Shown in pieces: positions 7,377 through 14,963 of a DNA stretch of 19,492 bases. Position 1 is the first letter of the stretch. The number at the start of each line of letters is the position of its first letter. Location of the stretch: assembly GCA_964546995.1 (NCBI GenBank), contig CAZJKO010000018.1:1-19492 (forward strand), written 5' to 3'. Below the pieces are notes generated by a model. The model did not search any database, was not told where the DNA came from, and saw only the letters and a program-made list of their open reading frames with translations. This DNA comes from CAZJKO01 sp964546995 (lineage in GTDB: Bacteria > Bacillota_I > Bacilli_A > RF39 > UBA660). The translations under genes were made by a program, and so were the position numbers.

Positions 7377-7459
7377 AGGTTTATCCTCCTTTACTTAAAT
7401 CTAATATAGTCTATTCACTAAGATGAAGAGTGTTAATGAATTTGACCCATTCGTGTTTC

Positions 7460-7488
7460 TTGTAAAATTACTTTCAATATGATATGAT
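7460..7488 (+). promoter_or_regulatory. sigma-A promoter of the FtsW-like gene
   Basis: TTGTAA (7460-7465), 17-base spacer, TATGAT (7483-7488), immediately upstream of the SD and TTG start. Confidence 0.75.
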
Positions 7489-7512
7489 TTATAAAGTAGA
7501 GGAAGTGATAAA

Positions 7513-8658
7513 TTGAAGAAAAAATTAAAATATATGGATAAACCGTTATTTTTTGTTAGTATTCTTTTATTTGTCATGGGACTGATTATGATCTTTTCTT
7601 CTTCTAATATTACAGCATTTATGAAATATGGGGCTAGTCCTTATAATTATTTATTTAAACAATTGATTTTTCTTCTTCTCAGTTTTGCCTTTTCTTTATT
7701 TATGATCCATTTTAGTACGAAGTTTTATGGTATGTTTAGTTTTGTTATGGTTATTGTCATTGGGGTTTTGTTGGGTGTTTTGTTGGTTGTTGGTGAGTTT
7801 AAGAATCAGGCGATTAGTTGGTACGATTTTGGCTTTTTTCACTTACAACCAAGCGAGTTTGCAAAGATCATTATGATTGTGTGGATGGCACATTACTACG
7901 AAGTAAATAAGCGAAATTTAACGAAGTATGGGGTTAGTTTGTTTCCGTTACTAGTTGGGGGAATTTTAGCGTTTTTGATTGTTTTTCAACCAGATCTTGG
8001 GACTGCTATCATTTTTTCGATTATTGTTTTTTGTCTTTTTCTTTCTGTTCCGATTGCGAAAGAAATTAAAGCTAAAATTTTTATTACGTTCTTTGGATTG
8101 ATTGTTGTCGTGGGTCTTTTCCTAGTGGGAAGTGGAAAAACGATTATTTATGAGCGACAATTAGAACGACTTAATTTTACGAGACCATGTGATCGTCTTT
8201 TGGATACAGGTAATCAAGTTTGCAATGGATATATTGCTATTAATAATGGGGGATTATTAGGGGTAGGTCTCGGCAATAGTACTCAAAAATATTTGTATTT
8301 GCCGGAAGCTCATACCGATTTTATCTTTGCTATTATTATGGAAGAGTTGGGACTTGTGTTTGCTATTCTCATTTTGGTTTTATATATCTTTGTCTTGTAT
8401 CGCATTTTAAAGATTGGGAAGATGAGTTATACGGATCGAGGGGCAGTGATGTGTTATGGGGTTGCTCTTTACATTTTCTTGCATATTGCTGTTAATGTAT
8501 TAGGTTTGTTTGGACTTATGCCAATGACGGGTGTGCCACTTCCATTTATGAGTTATGGGGGTAGTTTTACTCTTTGTCTTGTGGTTGCTTTAACGCTTGT
8601 TCAGCGAGTTAGTATTGAAACAGGTTTGAAGAACGAGAGTAAACTTTTAAAGAAATAA
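7513..8658 (+). CDS. FtsW/RodA/SpoVE (SEDS) peptidoglycan glycosyltransferase, FtsW-like
   Basis: SEDS proteins polymerise lipid II into glycan strands in the membrane, with a partner class B PBP. This 381-residue protein has about ten hydrophobic segments. Motifs are LQPSEFAK (111-118), FQPDLGTA (158-165, with the essential Asp161), NNGGLLGVGLGNSTQKYLYL then PEAHTDFIF (264-272), and TGVPLPFMSYGG (339-350). The GVGLGNS and TGVPLPF wording is closer to FtsW/SpoVE than to RodA. The usual RRW before the QPSE motif reads AISW here. Two cysteines, 226 and 237, in the large outer loop may form a disulfide. The TTG start at 7513 is preceded by GAGGAAGTGAT. It has its own promoter and terminator, with no PBP gene beside it. 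Confidence 0.9.
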   Translation: MKKKLKYMDKPLFFVSILLFVMGLIMIFSSSNITAFMKYGASPYNYLFKQLIFLLLSFAFSLFMIHFSTKFYGMFSFVMVIVIGVLLGVLLVVGEFKNQAISWYDFGFFHLQPSEFAKIIMIVWMAHYYEVNKRNLTKYGVSLFPLLVGGILAFLIVFQPDLGTAIIFSIIVFCLFLSVPIAKEIKAKIFITFFGLIVVVGLFLVGSGKTIIYERQLERLNFTRPCDRLLDTGNQVCNGYIAINNGGLLGVGLGNSTQKYLYLPEAHTDFIFAIIMEELGLVFAILILVLYIFVLYRILKIGKMSYTDRGAVMCYGVALYIFLHIAVNVLGLFGLMPMTGVPLPFMSYGGSFTLCLVVALTLVQRVSIETGLKNESKLLKK

Positions 8659-8688
8659 ATATCTTTTCTTAGAAAAGGTATTTTTTTT
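8659..8688 (+). terminator. terminator of the FtsW-like gene
   Basis: ATATCTTTTC (8659-8668) pairs with GAAAAGGTAT (8672-8681) around a three-base loop, followed by eight T. Confidence 0.85.
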
Positions 8689-8689
8689 G

Positions 8690-8719
8690 TTGATGTTTTT
8701 TTCTTTTGTTTTGAATAAT
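8690..8719 (+). promoter_or_regulatory. possible promoter of comEA-comEC
   Basis: TTGATG (8690-8695) and AATAAT (8714-8719) have an 18-base spacer and lie just upstream of the comEA SD (GAGTGAGGTGA). The -10 is imperfect. No ComK or SigH-type competence box is evident to me. Confidence 0.4.
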
Positions 8720-8736
8720 AAGAGTGAGGTGACTAT

Positions 8737-9360
8737 ATGAAATGGATCTTTAATTATCGAAATTATCTTTTGATTGGTGGAATTTTCCTTTTTGGTTTGA
8801 TTGTTTTTTTGTTCTTTTTTGTGCCGAAAGAGAATTCTGTTGCTTTTGAACCATTGGAAGAAATTGTAGAAGAAGAATCTTTGAAGGAAGAAGTTACTTT
8901 TTACAAAGTAGATATTAAGGGTGCAGTTGAGAGACCAGGCGTATATTCTTTAGAAGAGGGAAGTCGTGTAAATGATGCTATTTTAGAGGCAGGGGGAATG
9001 ACTTCTCAAGCGGATTCTTCTTCCATTAATTTGAGCAAAAAAATTGAAGATGAGATGGTGATTTTTGTTGCTATCAAAAAAGAAGAAAGTGAGCTTGTCT
9101 TAGAAGATAATCAAGTTCCTTCGGTTACGAATGGGGCAGCATATCGTTATAATCAAGAAAATTCTTCTCATAAAGTGTCACTTAACCATGCGTCTTTAGA
9201 AGAATTGATGGAGTTATCTGGTATTGGAAATAGTAAAGCACAAGCGATTATTTCGTACCGAACGGAGAAAGGGGGCTTTCAAACGATTGAAGAAATAATG
9301 GAAGTAAAAGGAATAGGGGAAGGTCTTTTTGCTAAAATTAAGGAAGATATTACTTTATAA
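8737..9360 (+). CDS. comEA: ComEA, competence DNA receptor
   Basis: ComEA binds incoming double-stranded DNA outside the membrane and passes it to the ComEC channel. The 207-residue protein has one N-terminal membrane anchor (about 11-30), an acidic linker, an SLBB domain (about 52-113, DIKGAVERPGVYSLEEGSRV) and a C-terminal helix-hairpin-helix pair (about 148-207: LNHASLEELMELSGIGNSKA, then IMEVKGIGEGLF), the DNA-binding part. The order and length are those of ComEA from Gram-positive bacteria. The ATG follows GAGGTGA at good spacing. The comEC frame opens within its last codons, so the two are probably translationally coupled. Confidence 0.95.
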   Translation: MKWIFNYRNYLLIGGIFLFGLIVFLFFFVPKENSVAFEPLEEIVEEESLKEEVTFYKVDIKGAVERPGVYSLEEGSRVNDAILEAGGMTSQADSSSINLSKKIEDEMVIFVAIKKEESELVLEDNQVPSVTNGAAYRYNQENSSHKVSLNHASLEELMELSGIGNSKAQAIISYRTEKGGFQTIEEIMEVKGIGEGLFAKIKEDITL

Positions 9361-11437
9361 GTTTCCTTATTATGGTTTTCTTTTTTTGATTTGTTTGATT
9401 ACCTTTTTTCGTCTTACATGCAACAATCCAAAAAGTCATTATCTTCTTACGGATTCTTCTATTCAAGGTGTTATTCATAAGATATTTGTCGATGGTGATT
9501 TGTTACAGCTTACGATACAGGGAAAAGAGAAAGTGATGGGTACTTACTATTTTTCGTCATTGGAAGAAAAAGAGGAGATGTTAAAAACACTTCATTTGGG
9601 AGAAAAAATTGTTGTTCATGGAACGCTTTCTTTGCCCAAACACCATACAAATCCCAATCTTTTTGATTATCATGATTATTTAAAACGAAAAGGGATCTTT
9701 TACTTAATGGATATTGATGCTTTCGATAAAGTCAAGACGAATCGTTTGTTTCTTTATCGAGTAAGAGAGAACATTTCTTCTTATTTAAGTCAGAATACTT
9801 ATACAAAAGGATATGTCTTGGCTTTTGTGATGGGGGATGTTTCCTTTCTTTCTTCTTCTATTACCTCTACTTATCAAAATATTGGAATTAGTCATTTACT
9901 AGCGATTAGTGGTACACAAGTAACGTTTTTAAGTGGTGTTCTTCTTACTTTTTTGAAAAAGATTCGTATAAGAGAAACGGTACGTTACGTTATTACCGTT
10001 TTCATTTTAAGTTTTTATCTTATTTTGATCGAAGCACCACCACCTGTATTACGGGCTTACTTGTTTTTTGTTTTTTCCTCAATCAATCAAATTTTTTATT
10101 TTCATATTAAAAGCCTACATCTATTTTATTTGGTGGTAGGATGTTCTTTATTGATCGATCCTTATATGATTTATGATTTGGGATTTCAGTATTCTTACGT
10201 TATTAGTTTTTTCTTGATTTTGTTTTCTCCTTATTTGAAAGAAAAGGGGAAGATAAAGCAGTTATTTATTACCTCTATTTTATCGTTTGTTGCATCGCTT
10301 CCTATTAGTTTATCTAGTGTATATCAAGTAAACTTATTATCGATTCTCTACAATTTATTTTATATTCCTTACGTTAGTTATTTGGTGTTTCCTCTTTCTA
10401 TTCTTACTTCGTTTTTCCCTATCTTTGATAGGCTATACTATTTTTTTATTTTGGTTATGGAACAAAGTGCTGTTTTTCTATCTTCTTTTTCTTTTTTGAC
10501 TTTGATTATGGCTAAACCATCTTTGTTTGTTGTTTTTCTTTATTATGGTGTGGGTCTTCTTTTTTGTTATGGTTTTGTTTCTTTTAAAAAGCGGTTTTTG
10601 GTTCCTTTTCTTTTTCTTTTCGTGGTTCACTTTTTTTATTATGATTCATCTCGTTTTGTCCTTGTTATCGATGTCGCACAAGGGGATTCTATTTTATTAC
10701 ACGATGGGAAATACAATGTGTTAATCGATACTGGAGGAAAGATGTCTTTTTCTAAAAAGAAGTGGCAGGAACGAACAATAAAGGGTGTGAATGGTATATC
10801 TTCTTCGGTTTTGCTTCCTCTTTTAAAGTCTTATGGTATTAGAAAACTCGATGCTCTTATTTTAACGCATGGGGATTACGATCATATGGGGGAAGCAAAA
10901 TCTCTTGTTCAACATATGAAAGTAGAAAAAGTGATCTTTAATTGTGGGGTGTTTAACGATTTAGAAAAAGATCTCATCCAAGTGATAGAACAAAAGAAAA
11001 TTACTTATGCGTCCTGTGTAACAAGATTAAATGTTAATCAACATATATTACAGTTTTTAAATACGAAAGAGTATGATAATGAAAATGATAATAGTAATGT
11101 TATCTATACCAAATTTGCTGGATACCAATTTTTGTTCATGGGAGATGCTGGAATCAATAAAGAAAAAGATCTATTAGAAAAATATAAACTAAAACATATC
11201 GATTTTCTTAAAGTGGGACATCATGGGTCCAATACGAGTAGTAGTGAAAGTTTTATTAATAGGGTAAATCCAAAATATAGTTTCATTAGTGTTGGCAAAA
11301 ATAATAGATATAATCATCCAAAAGAGGAAGTATTAGAAACGTTAAGTCATAGTAAGATTTATAGAACTGATTTAGATGGAAGTATTGAGATTAAATTAAA
11401 TAAAAGTGGGTATAAAATCAGGACGTGTCCACCATAG
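9329..11437 (+). CDS. comEC: ComEC, competence DNA-uptake channel
   Basis: ComEC is the membrane channel that takes one DNA strand into the cell during transformation. The 702-residue protein has an N-terminal membrane helix, an OB-like outer domain (about 40-130), the multi-helix competence core (about 150-430, HLLAISGTQVTF) and a metallo-beta-lactamase domain (about 440-702) with VIDVAQGDSILL, HGDYDHMG (514-521), MGDAG and GHHGSN; all metal motifs are intact. The TTG at 9329 is proposed because GGGGAAGG lies upstream; it overlaps comEA by 32 bases, and the start is uncertain. From about 11030 the coding becomes visibly A-rich compared with the T-rich remainder, and bases 11161-11444 recur, decayed, at 12243-12478. 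Confidence 0.93.
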   Translation: MLKLRKILLYKFPYYGFLFLICLITFFRLTCNNPKSHYLLTDSSIQGVIHKIFVDGDLLQLTIQGKEKVMGTYYFSSLEEKEEMLKTLHLGEKIVVHGTLSLPKHHTNPNLFDYHDYLKRKGIFYLMDIDAFDKVKTNRLFLYRVRENISSYLSQNTYTKGYVLAFVMGDVSFLSSSITSTYQNIGISHLLAISGTQVTFLSGVLLTFLKKIRIRETVRYVITVFILSFYLILIEAPPPVLRAYLFFVFSSINQIFYFHIKSLHLFYLVVGCSLLIDPYMIYDLGFQYSYVISFFLILFSPYLKEKGKIKQLFITSILSFVASLPISLSSVYQVNLLSILYNLFYIPYVSYLVFPLSILTSFFPIFDRLYYFFILVMEQSAVFLSSFSFLTLIMAKPSLFVVFLYYGVGLLFCYGFVSFKKRFLVPFLFLFVVHFFYYDSSRFVLVIDVAQGDSILLHDGKYNVLIDTGGKMSFSKKKWQERTIKGVNGISSSVLLPLLKSYGIRKLDALILTHGDYDHMGEAKSLVQHMKVEKVIFNCGVFNDLEKDLIQVIEQKKITYASCVTRLNVNQHILQFLNTKEYDNENDNSNVIYTKFAGYQFLFMGDAGINKEKDLLEKYKLKHIDFLKVGHHGSNTSSSESFINRVNPKYSFISVGKNNRYNHPKEEVLETLSHSKIYRTDLDGSIEIKLNKSGYKIRTCPP

Positions 11438-11444
11438 GAAGGAG
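11161..11444 (+). repeat. comEC-tail direct repeat, copy 1 (intact)
   Basis: This is the last 277 bases of comEC plus the following GAAGGAG-type SD. It matches 12243-12478 with scattered changes and one 45-48 base deletion in copy 2. Copy 1 keeps the comEC frame; its end (CCACCATAGGAAGGAG) supplies the SD of dinD. Confidence 0.9.
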
Positions 11445-11451
11445 AATGAAA

Positions 11452-12273
11452 ATGAATGAAATAAAAGAATATACAGCAAAATTATTTGAAGACATTAAAC
11501 ATATAGATGAAAAAGGCAGTGAATACTGGCTAGCACGAGAATTACAAAATGTATTAGGATACCATCAATGGCGAAGTTTAAATGATTTAATTGAAAGAGC
11601 TAAAGTTGCTTGTCAAGAAAGCAAATGTAATATAGATGATCATTTTGCGTTACACCGCAAAATGATAAAATTGGCAAAAGCAGCAAAAAGAAATGTAGTA
11701 GATTATAAACTATCTAGATATGCGTGTTATCTAGTTGTAATGAATGGAAATCCTAAAAAAGAAATAATAGCTCTTGCTCAAACTTATTTTGCCATTCAAA
11801 CTAGAAAACAAGAATTAAGTGAAAAAGAATATAGTGAACTAACAGAAGATGAGAAACGATTCTATCAACGAAATTTAACTAAAAAAGGAAATTATTCATT
11901 AAATATTGCGGCTAGAAATGCAGGGGTTAAGAACTTTGATAAATTTCATAATTCAGGTTATAAAGGTTTATATAATGGCGAAACAGCGAATGATATTGCG
12001 AAAAGGAAGAAACTTAGATATAGAGAAGATATATTAGATAATATGGGAAGCGACGAACTGATTGCCAATTTATTTCGAATTTCTCAAACCGAACAAAAAT
12101 TAAAAAATGAGAATATTCATTTAGAAAGTAAAGCAAATGAAATTCATTATGAAGTTGGTAAGGAAATTAGAAATACAATTAAGAAACTTGGAGGAACTAT
12201 GCCAGAAAAGTTGCCAACTCCAGATAAAAGTTTAAAAGAGTTAGAAAAAGATCTATTAAAAAATATAAACTAA
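11452..12273 (+). CDS. dinD: DinD-like protein (BRO-N family, DNA-damage-inducible type)
   Basis: This 273-residue protein matches the DinD family in length and layout. A BRO-N-type N-terminal part covers about 14-115 (YWLARELQNVLGYHQWRSL, then LSRYACYLVVMNGNP and AQTYFAIQTRKQEL). A charged helical C-terminal half holds GYKGLYNGETANDI and ends in LPTPDKSLKELEK. E. coli DinD is SOS-induced and inhibits RecA strand exchange; no LexA box is visible here. I start at ATG 11452, seven bases after GGAAGGAG; the frame is open further upstream into comEC. Its last codons (EKDLL onward) lie inside the second comEC-tail repeat, so its natural end may have been replaced. Codon use is A-rich and unlike core neighbours, fitting transfer. 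Confidence 0.85.
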   Translation: MNEIKEYTAKLFEDIKHIDEKGSEYWLARELQNVLGYHQWRSLNDLIERAKVACQESKCNIDDHFALHRKMIKLAKAAKRNVVDYKLSRYACYLVVMNGNPKKEIIALAQTYFAIQTRKQELSEKEYSELTEDEKRFYQRNLTKKGNYSLNIAARNAGVKNFDKFHNSGYKGLYNGETANDIAKRKKLRYREDILDNMGSDELIANLFRISQTEQKLKNENIHLESKANEIHYEVGKEIRNTIKKLGGTMPEKLPTPDKSLKELEKDLLKNIN

Positions 12274-12478
12274 AACATATCAATTTTCTTAGAGTGGGAC
12301 ATCATGGGGCGAATATGAGTGGTAGTGAAAGTTTTATCAATAGAATAAATCCGAAATATCATTTATTAGTGTTGGAAAAATAATAGTAAGATTTATAGAA
12401 CAGATTTAGATGGAAGTATAGAGATTATGTTAGATAAAGATGGATATAAGATAAGAACTTGTCCACCATAGGAAGGAG
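12243..12478 (+). pseudogene. comEC-tail direct repeat, copy 2 (decayed comEC 3' fragment)
   Basis: This segment repeats 11161-11444 of comEC. Recognisable parts are the GHHG-region (GTGGGACATCATGGG), the AGTGGTAGTGAAAGTTTTAT block, ATTTATAGAACAGATTTAGATGG, and the end CCACCATAGGAAGGAG. It lacks one A in the first A run, lacks 45-48 bases between two ATAG motifs (relative to 11309-11353 of copy 1), and has further small changes, so no comEC frame survives. Only the terminal SD is still useful; it serves the next gene at a spacing of six bases. It explains most of the 211-base gap between the dinD and yhcG genes. Confidence 0.9.
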
Positions 12479-12484
12479 TAAGGT

Positions 12485-13375
12485 ATGAGTTATTATGATG
12501 AAATAAAAAATAAACTTTTAAATAATGAAATAAATAAGAAAGTTAAGAATTATTCAATTAATAGAAGTGATTTAAATACTTATTACAATGTTGGAAAAAT
12601 TTTAAGCGAAGCTGGTAAACATTACGGAAAAAGTATAATAAAAGAATATTCTGATAGATTAACAAAAGAATTAAATATAAAATACAGTGTCAGATCATTA
12701 TATAAAATGATAAAGTATTTTACCTATATAGATAATCAAAAAGTGCCGACATTGTCGGCAAAATTATCTTGGAGTCACTATGATGAATTGTTAAAATTGA
12801 AAAACGAATATATGATAAGTTATTATATAAAAATTTCAGAGGAACAAAACTTATCTATTAGACAACTCAGAGATAGAATAAAATCTAAAGAATATGAAAG
12901 ATTGGACAAAGACACTAAACTGAAGTTAATAAATAAAAAAGAAAGTAATGTTGTAGATTTTGTAAAAAATCCTATATTAATTAAGAATAATTATAATTAT
13001 CAAAATATATCTGAGAAATTATTACAAAAATTAATTTTAGAAGATATAACTTCATTTATGAAAGAATTAGGAACAGGCTTTAGTTTTATCGATAATGAGT
13101 ATAAGATTAAGATTGGAGATCATTATAACTATATCGATTTACTTTTGTATAACATTCCATTTAAATGTTATGTAGTTATTGAATTAAAGGTAACTAAATT
13201 AAACTCTACTCATATTGGTCAAATACAAAACTATATGAATTATGTAGATAAAAATATAAAAGACATTGACGATAATAAGACTGTTGGGATAATCATTTGC
13301 AAGAAAAACAATCAATATGTCATTGATTATTGTAGTGATAATAGAATTATAGCAAGAAAATATGAATTAGTATGA
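12485..13375 (+). CDS. YhcG-type DUF1016 PDDEXK nuclease
   Basis: This 296-residue protein has the two parts of the YhcG/DUF1016 family: an N-terminal helical DNA-binding-like region (about 1-145; YYNVGKIL, LSWSHYDELL, YYIKISEEQNLSIRQLRDRI) and a C-terminal PDDEXK nuclease fold with D218 (YIDLLLYN), E233-x-K235 (IELKV) and Q246/Q248 (GQIQNYM). All catalytic positions look intact. It is somewhat shorter than E. coli YhcG. Members occur in variable islands and beside restriction systems; the cellular role is unsettled. The SD comes from the decayed comEC tail. Codon use is very A-rich. It is the only gene here with a TGA stop, followed at once by in-frame TAG. An inverted repeat lies inside at 12744-12760. 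Confidence 0.88.
   Translation: MSYYDEIKNKLLNNEINKKVKNYSINRSDLNTYYNVGKILSEAGKHYGKSIIKEYSDRLTKELNIKYSVRSLYKMIKYFTYIDNQKVPTLSAKLSWSHYDELLKLKNEYMISYYIKISEEQNLSIRQLRDRIKSKEYERLDKDTKLKLINKKESNVVDFVKNPILIKNNYNYQNISEKLLQKLILEDITSFMKELGTGFSFIDNEYKIKIGDHYNYIDLLLYNIPFKCYVVIELKVTKLNSTHIGQIQNYMNYVDKNIKDIDDNKTVGIIICKKNNQYVIDYCSDNRIIARKYELV
12744..12760 (+). repeat. GC-rich 17-base palindrome inside yhcG
   Basis: TGCCGACA and TGTCGGCA flank a single T, giving perfect 8-base arms in a strongly AT-rich gene. It encodes part of PTLSAK just before LSWSHY. It could be a binding site or RNA hairpin, or may only reflect conserved coding. Confidence 0.6.
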
Positions 13376-13430
13376 TAGGAAAGTAAATCGTTGAAATACT
13401 AAAATTATTGACTTGACAATTAAGAGACAA

Positions 13431-13469
13431 AATAAAATTAGGATTATTGCTAGGAAATAGGAATTCGTG
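13431..13469 (+). pseudogene. remnant resembling the 3' end of another yhcG gene
   Basis: In frame the segment reads NKIRIIARK, stop, EFV, against DNRIIARKYELV at the end of the intact yhcG just upstream; a TAT-to-TAG change would give the internal stop. It lies 56 bases past the intact gene's stop. It is short, so chance or local duplication cannot be excluded, but the match covers about ten residues at the right end of the gene. Confidence 0.4.
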
Positions 13470-13553
13470 TCTTTTTCTTTAAAATTGGAACAATCTTTTC
13501 CTGTTTTCCATAGAATAATAGTAACGGATGGCATTTTCCGTTTGATATAGATG

Positions 13554-13582
13554 AAAAAAGTAAAGGGTGTCTTTACTTTTTT
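13554..13582. terminator. bidirectional terminator between yhcG and spoIID
   Basis: A perfect 12-bp stem, AAAAAAGTAAAG (13554-13565) with CTTTACTTTTTT (13571-13582), has a five-base loop. T runs arise on both strands. Confidence 0.85.
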
Positions 13583-13586
13583 CGTT

Positions 13587-14849
13587 TTAATATATCGATA
13601 CATTTTGATAGTAGTGGGTTAAGATTTGATGGTAACTGTAACCATTTTTTGCCATTCCGTTGGCGCCAAATTGACTCATGCCGACACTGTGACCCCATCC
13701 TTTGGTTTCAATTGTTAGAATTCCTTCGTGTTCTGTTATGGTGAAGTCTAATGAAGCAAGATTACATTTGGTACGGAAGTCTTTTCCTGAAATTATTTGG
13801 TTTCCTACTTTTACAGTCGTGACATATCCTACGTTATTTCTCGTTAGTACTTCTACTTGTCCTTTTGTTTCACCGAATAAAGATAATATGGTTGCTTTGT
13901 CTTTTTCGTATTTTTTATAATAGAATCTCGATTCTAAATCTTCCGTACTTGCGACACTTTTTAAATAAGGTATGTCATATCCCCAAACCTCTTTCGCATC
14001 GATTGTGTAGCCATTGTTTGTTGAATGATAGACAGCATCGATCAACGTTCCTTGATAGTAGATTGCAAGATTTTGGGTTGCTTCGACGGCATTTTTTATT
14101 TTTTGATAATAAGTAGAGAAAGCAGATCCCCATTCTTGTTTCATTTGGTCGATATCGATGTAGACTTGTGTTCGTTCATCATCTGTTAGTGTTTTTCCTT
14201 CTGCTAGTCTTTTTAAGGTGTACGTTCTTGCAACGATGGCTTGGGCTTTTAGAGCTTCGATGTGAAATGATGCAGGCATTTCAGCAGCAGTTACACCGAT
14301 CAAATATTCTTCTAATGGTAGCGTTACTATTGCTCCACTTTTTCTATGTACTGTTACGGTTGGACCTGTATAAGTTGGTTTTTCTTCTATGGTAGGAGTA
14401 GTTGGTGGTGGAGTTGTTGAAGCAGGTGGAGTGGTATTTGATGGTGTTTTATTGTTTGGTTTATTTGGCATGATGGGGTTACCCGATGTAGGTTTGTTTT
14501 TTGTTTCTATTTTTTCTTCTACTTCCTTGGGTTCTTCGTTATCCATTTGTTCATTTTTTAATTCATAATCGATTAAATCTACTACTAATTTATCTGTTAT
14601 ATATTGATGGTTCGTTTCGTTTTGTAGGGTGTGTTCATCGATTTTAATTCTAGCAATAGCAAGGGTTCCTACTGCTAAAATGATGATACCACTACTAAGG
14701 ATTAACTTATTCTTTTTTATGTATTCGTTTATTTGTTTGATTAGCGGTTTATCTTCTTTTTTATGCTTACCAAATTCGAAAGTATAGTCTAAATGAATAA
14801 CCAATACTTTCTTTCCGTTTTCTTCTTGATACGTGTGTCCTAAAATCAT
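13587..14849 (-). CDS. spoIID: SpoIID, sporulation lytic transglycosylase
   Basis: SpoIID cuts glycan strands, with SpoIIP, in the DMP complex that drives engulfment of the forespore. The 420-residue protein has a basic cytoplasmic N-terminus of about 48 residues, one membrane helix (about 49-66), an acidic then Pro/Thr-rich linker (about 100-160), and the SpoIID domain (about 163-420). Visible motifs are LPLEEYLIGVTAAEMP with the catalytic Glu190, EALKAQAIVARTY, and the C-terminal GWGHSVGMSQFGANGMA. It is longer than B. subtilis SpoIID because of the cytoplasmic extension and linker. GGTGAT precedes the ATG. It is divergent from dnaI and ends in a bidirectional terminator. Confidence 0.93.
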   Translation of the reverse strand: MILGHTYQEENGKKVLVIHLDYTFEFGKHKKEDKPLIKQINEYIKKNKLILSSGIIILAVGTLAIARIKIDEHTLQNETNHQYITDKLVVDLIDYELKNEQMDNEEPKEVEEKIETKNKPTSGNPIMPNKPNNKTPSNTTPPASTTPPPTTPTIEEKPTYTGPTVTVHRKSGAIVTLPLEEYLIGVTAAEMPASFHIEALKAQAIVARTYTLKRLAEGKTLTDDERTQVYIDIDQMKQEWGSAFSTYYQKIKNAVEATQNLAIYYQGTLIDAVYHSTNNGYTIDAKEVWGYDIPYLKSVASTEDLESRFYYKKYEKDKATILSLFGETKGQVEVLTRNNVGYVTTVKVGNQIISGKDFRTKCNLASLDFTITEHEGILTIETKGWGHSVGMSQFGANGMAKNGYSYHQILTHYYQNVSIY

Positions 14850-14864
14850 ATTATCACCAGTTTT

Positions 14865-14892
14865 AGTATGGGCGATATTCTTTTATTTATGT
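14865..14892 (-). promoter_or_regulatory. possible sigma-E-like promoter of spoIID
   Basis: On the minus strand ACATAAAT (14892-14885) lies 14 bases before CATACT (14870-14865), loosely resembling the mother-cell sigma-E pattern (ATA, then CATACA-type -10). Support is the similarity plus known sigma-E control of spoIID in Bacillus. Confidence 0.3.
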
Positions 14893-14917
14893 TTTTTATT
14901 TTTCTTTGAGTGGGGGA

Positions 14918-14946
14918 TTGTTTTCTTTTCTTTTTTTCTATACAAT
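14918..14946 (+). promoter_or_regulatory. sigma-A promoter of dnaI and the RNB gene
   Basis: TTGTTT (14918-14923), 17-base spacer, TACAAT (14941-14946). The predicted start point falls almost at the SD, so the 5' UTR would be very short. Confidence 0.65.
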
Positions 14947-14963
14947 AGAGTTAGGTGATGGTT

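Noticed and set aside
10527..10724. Plus-strand frame of 65 codons inside comEC
   Set aside because: Shadow of the T-rich membrane-coding frame, without SD.
11425..11451. GTG at 11425 or ATG at 11446 as dinD start
   Set aside because: The first lies inside comEC with no SD and the second is one base from the SD; ATG 11452 has proper spacing and gives the usual DinD length.
13408..13445. TTGACT/TTGACA hexamers downstream of yhcG
   Set aside because: No -10 at 16-18 bases and no plus-strand gene follows.
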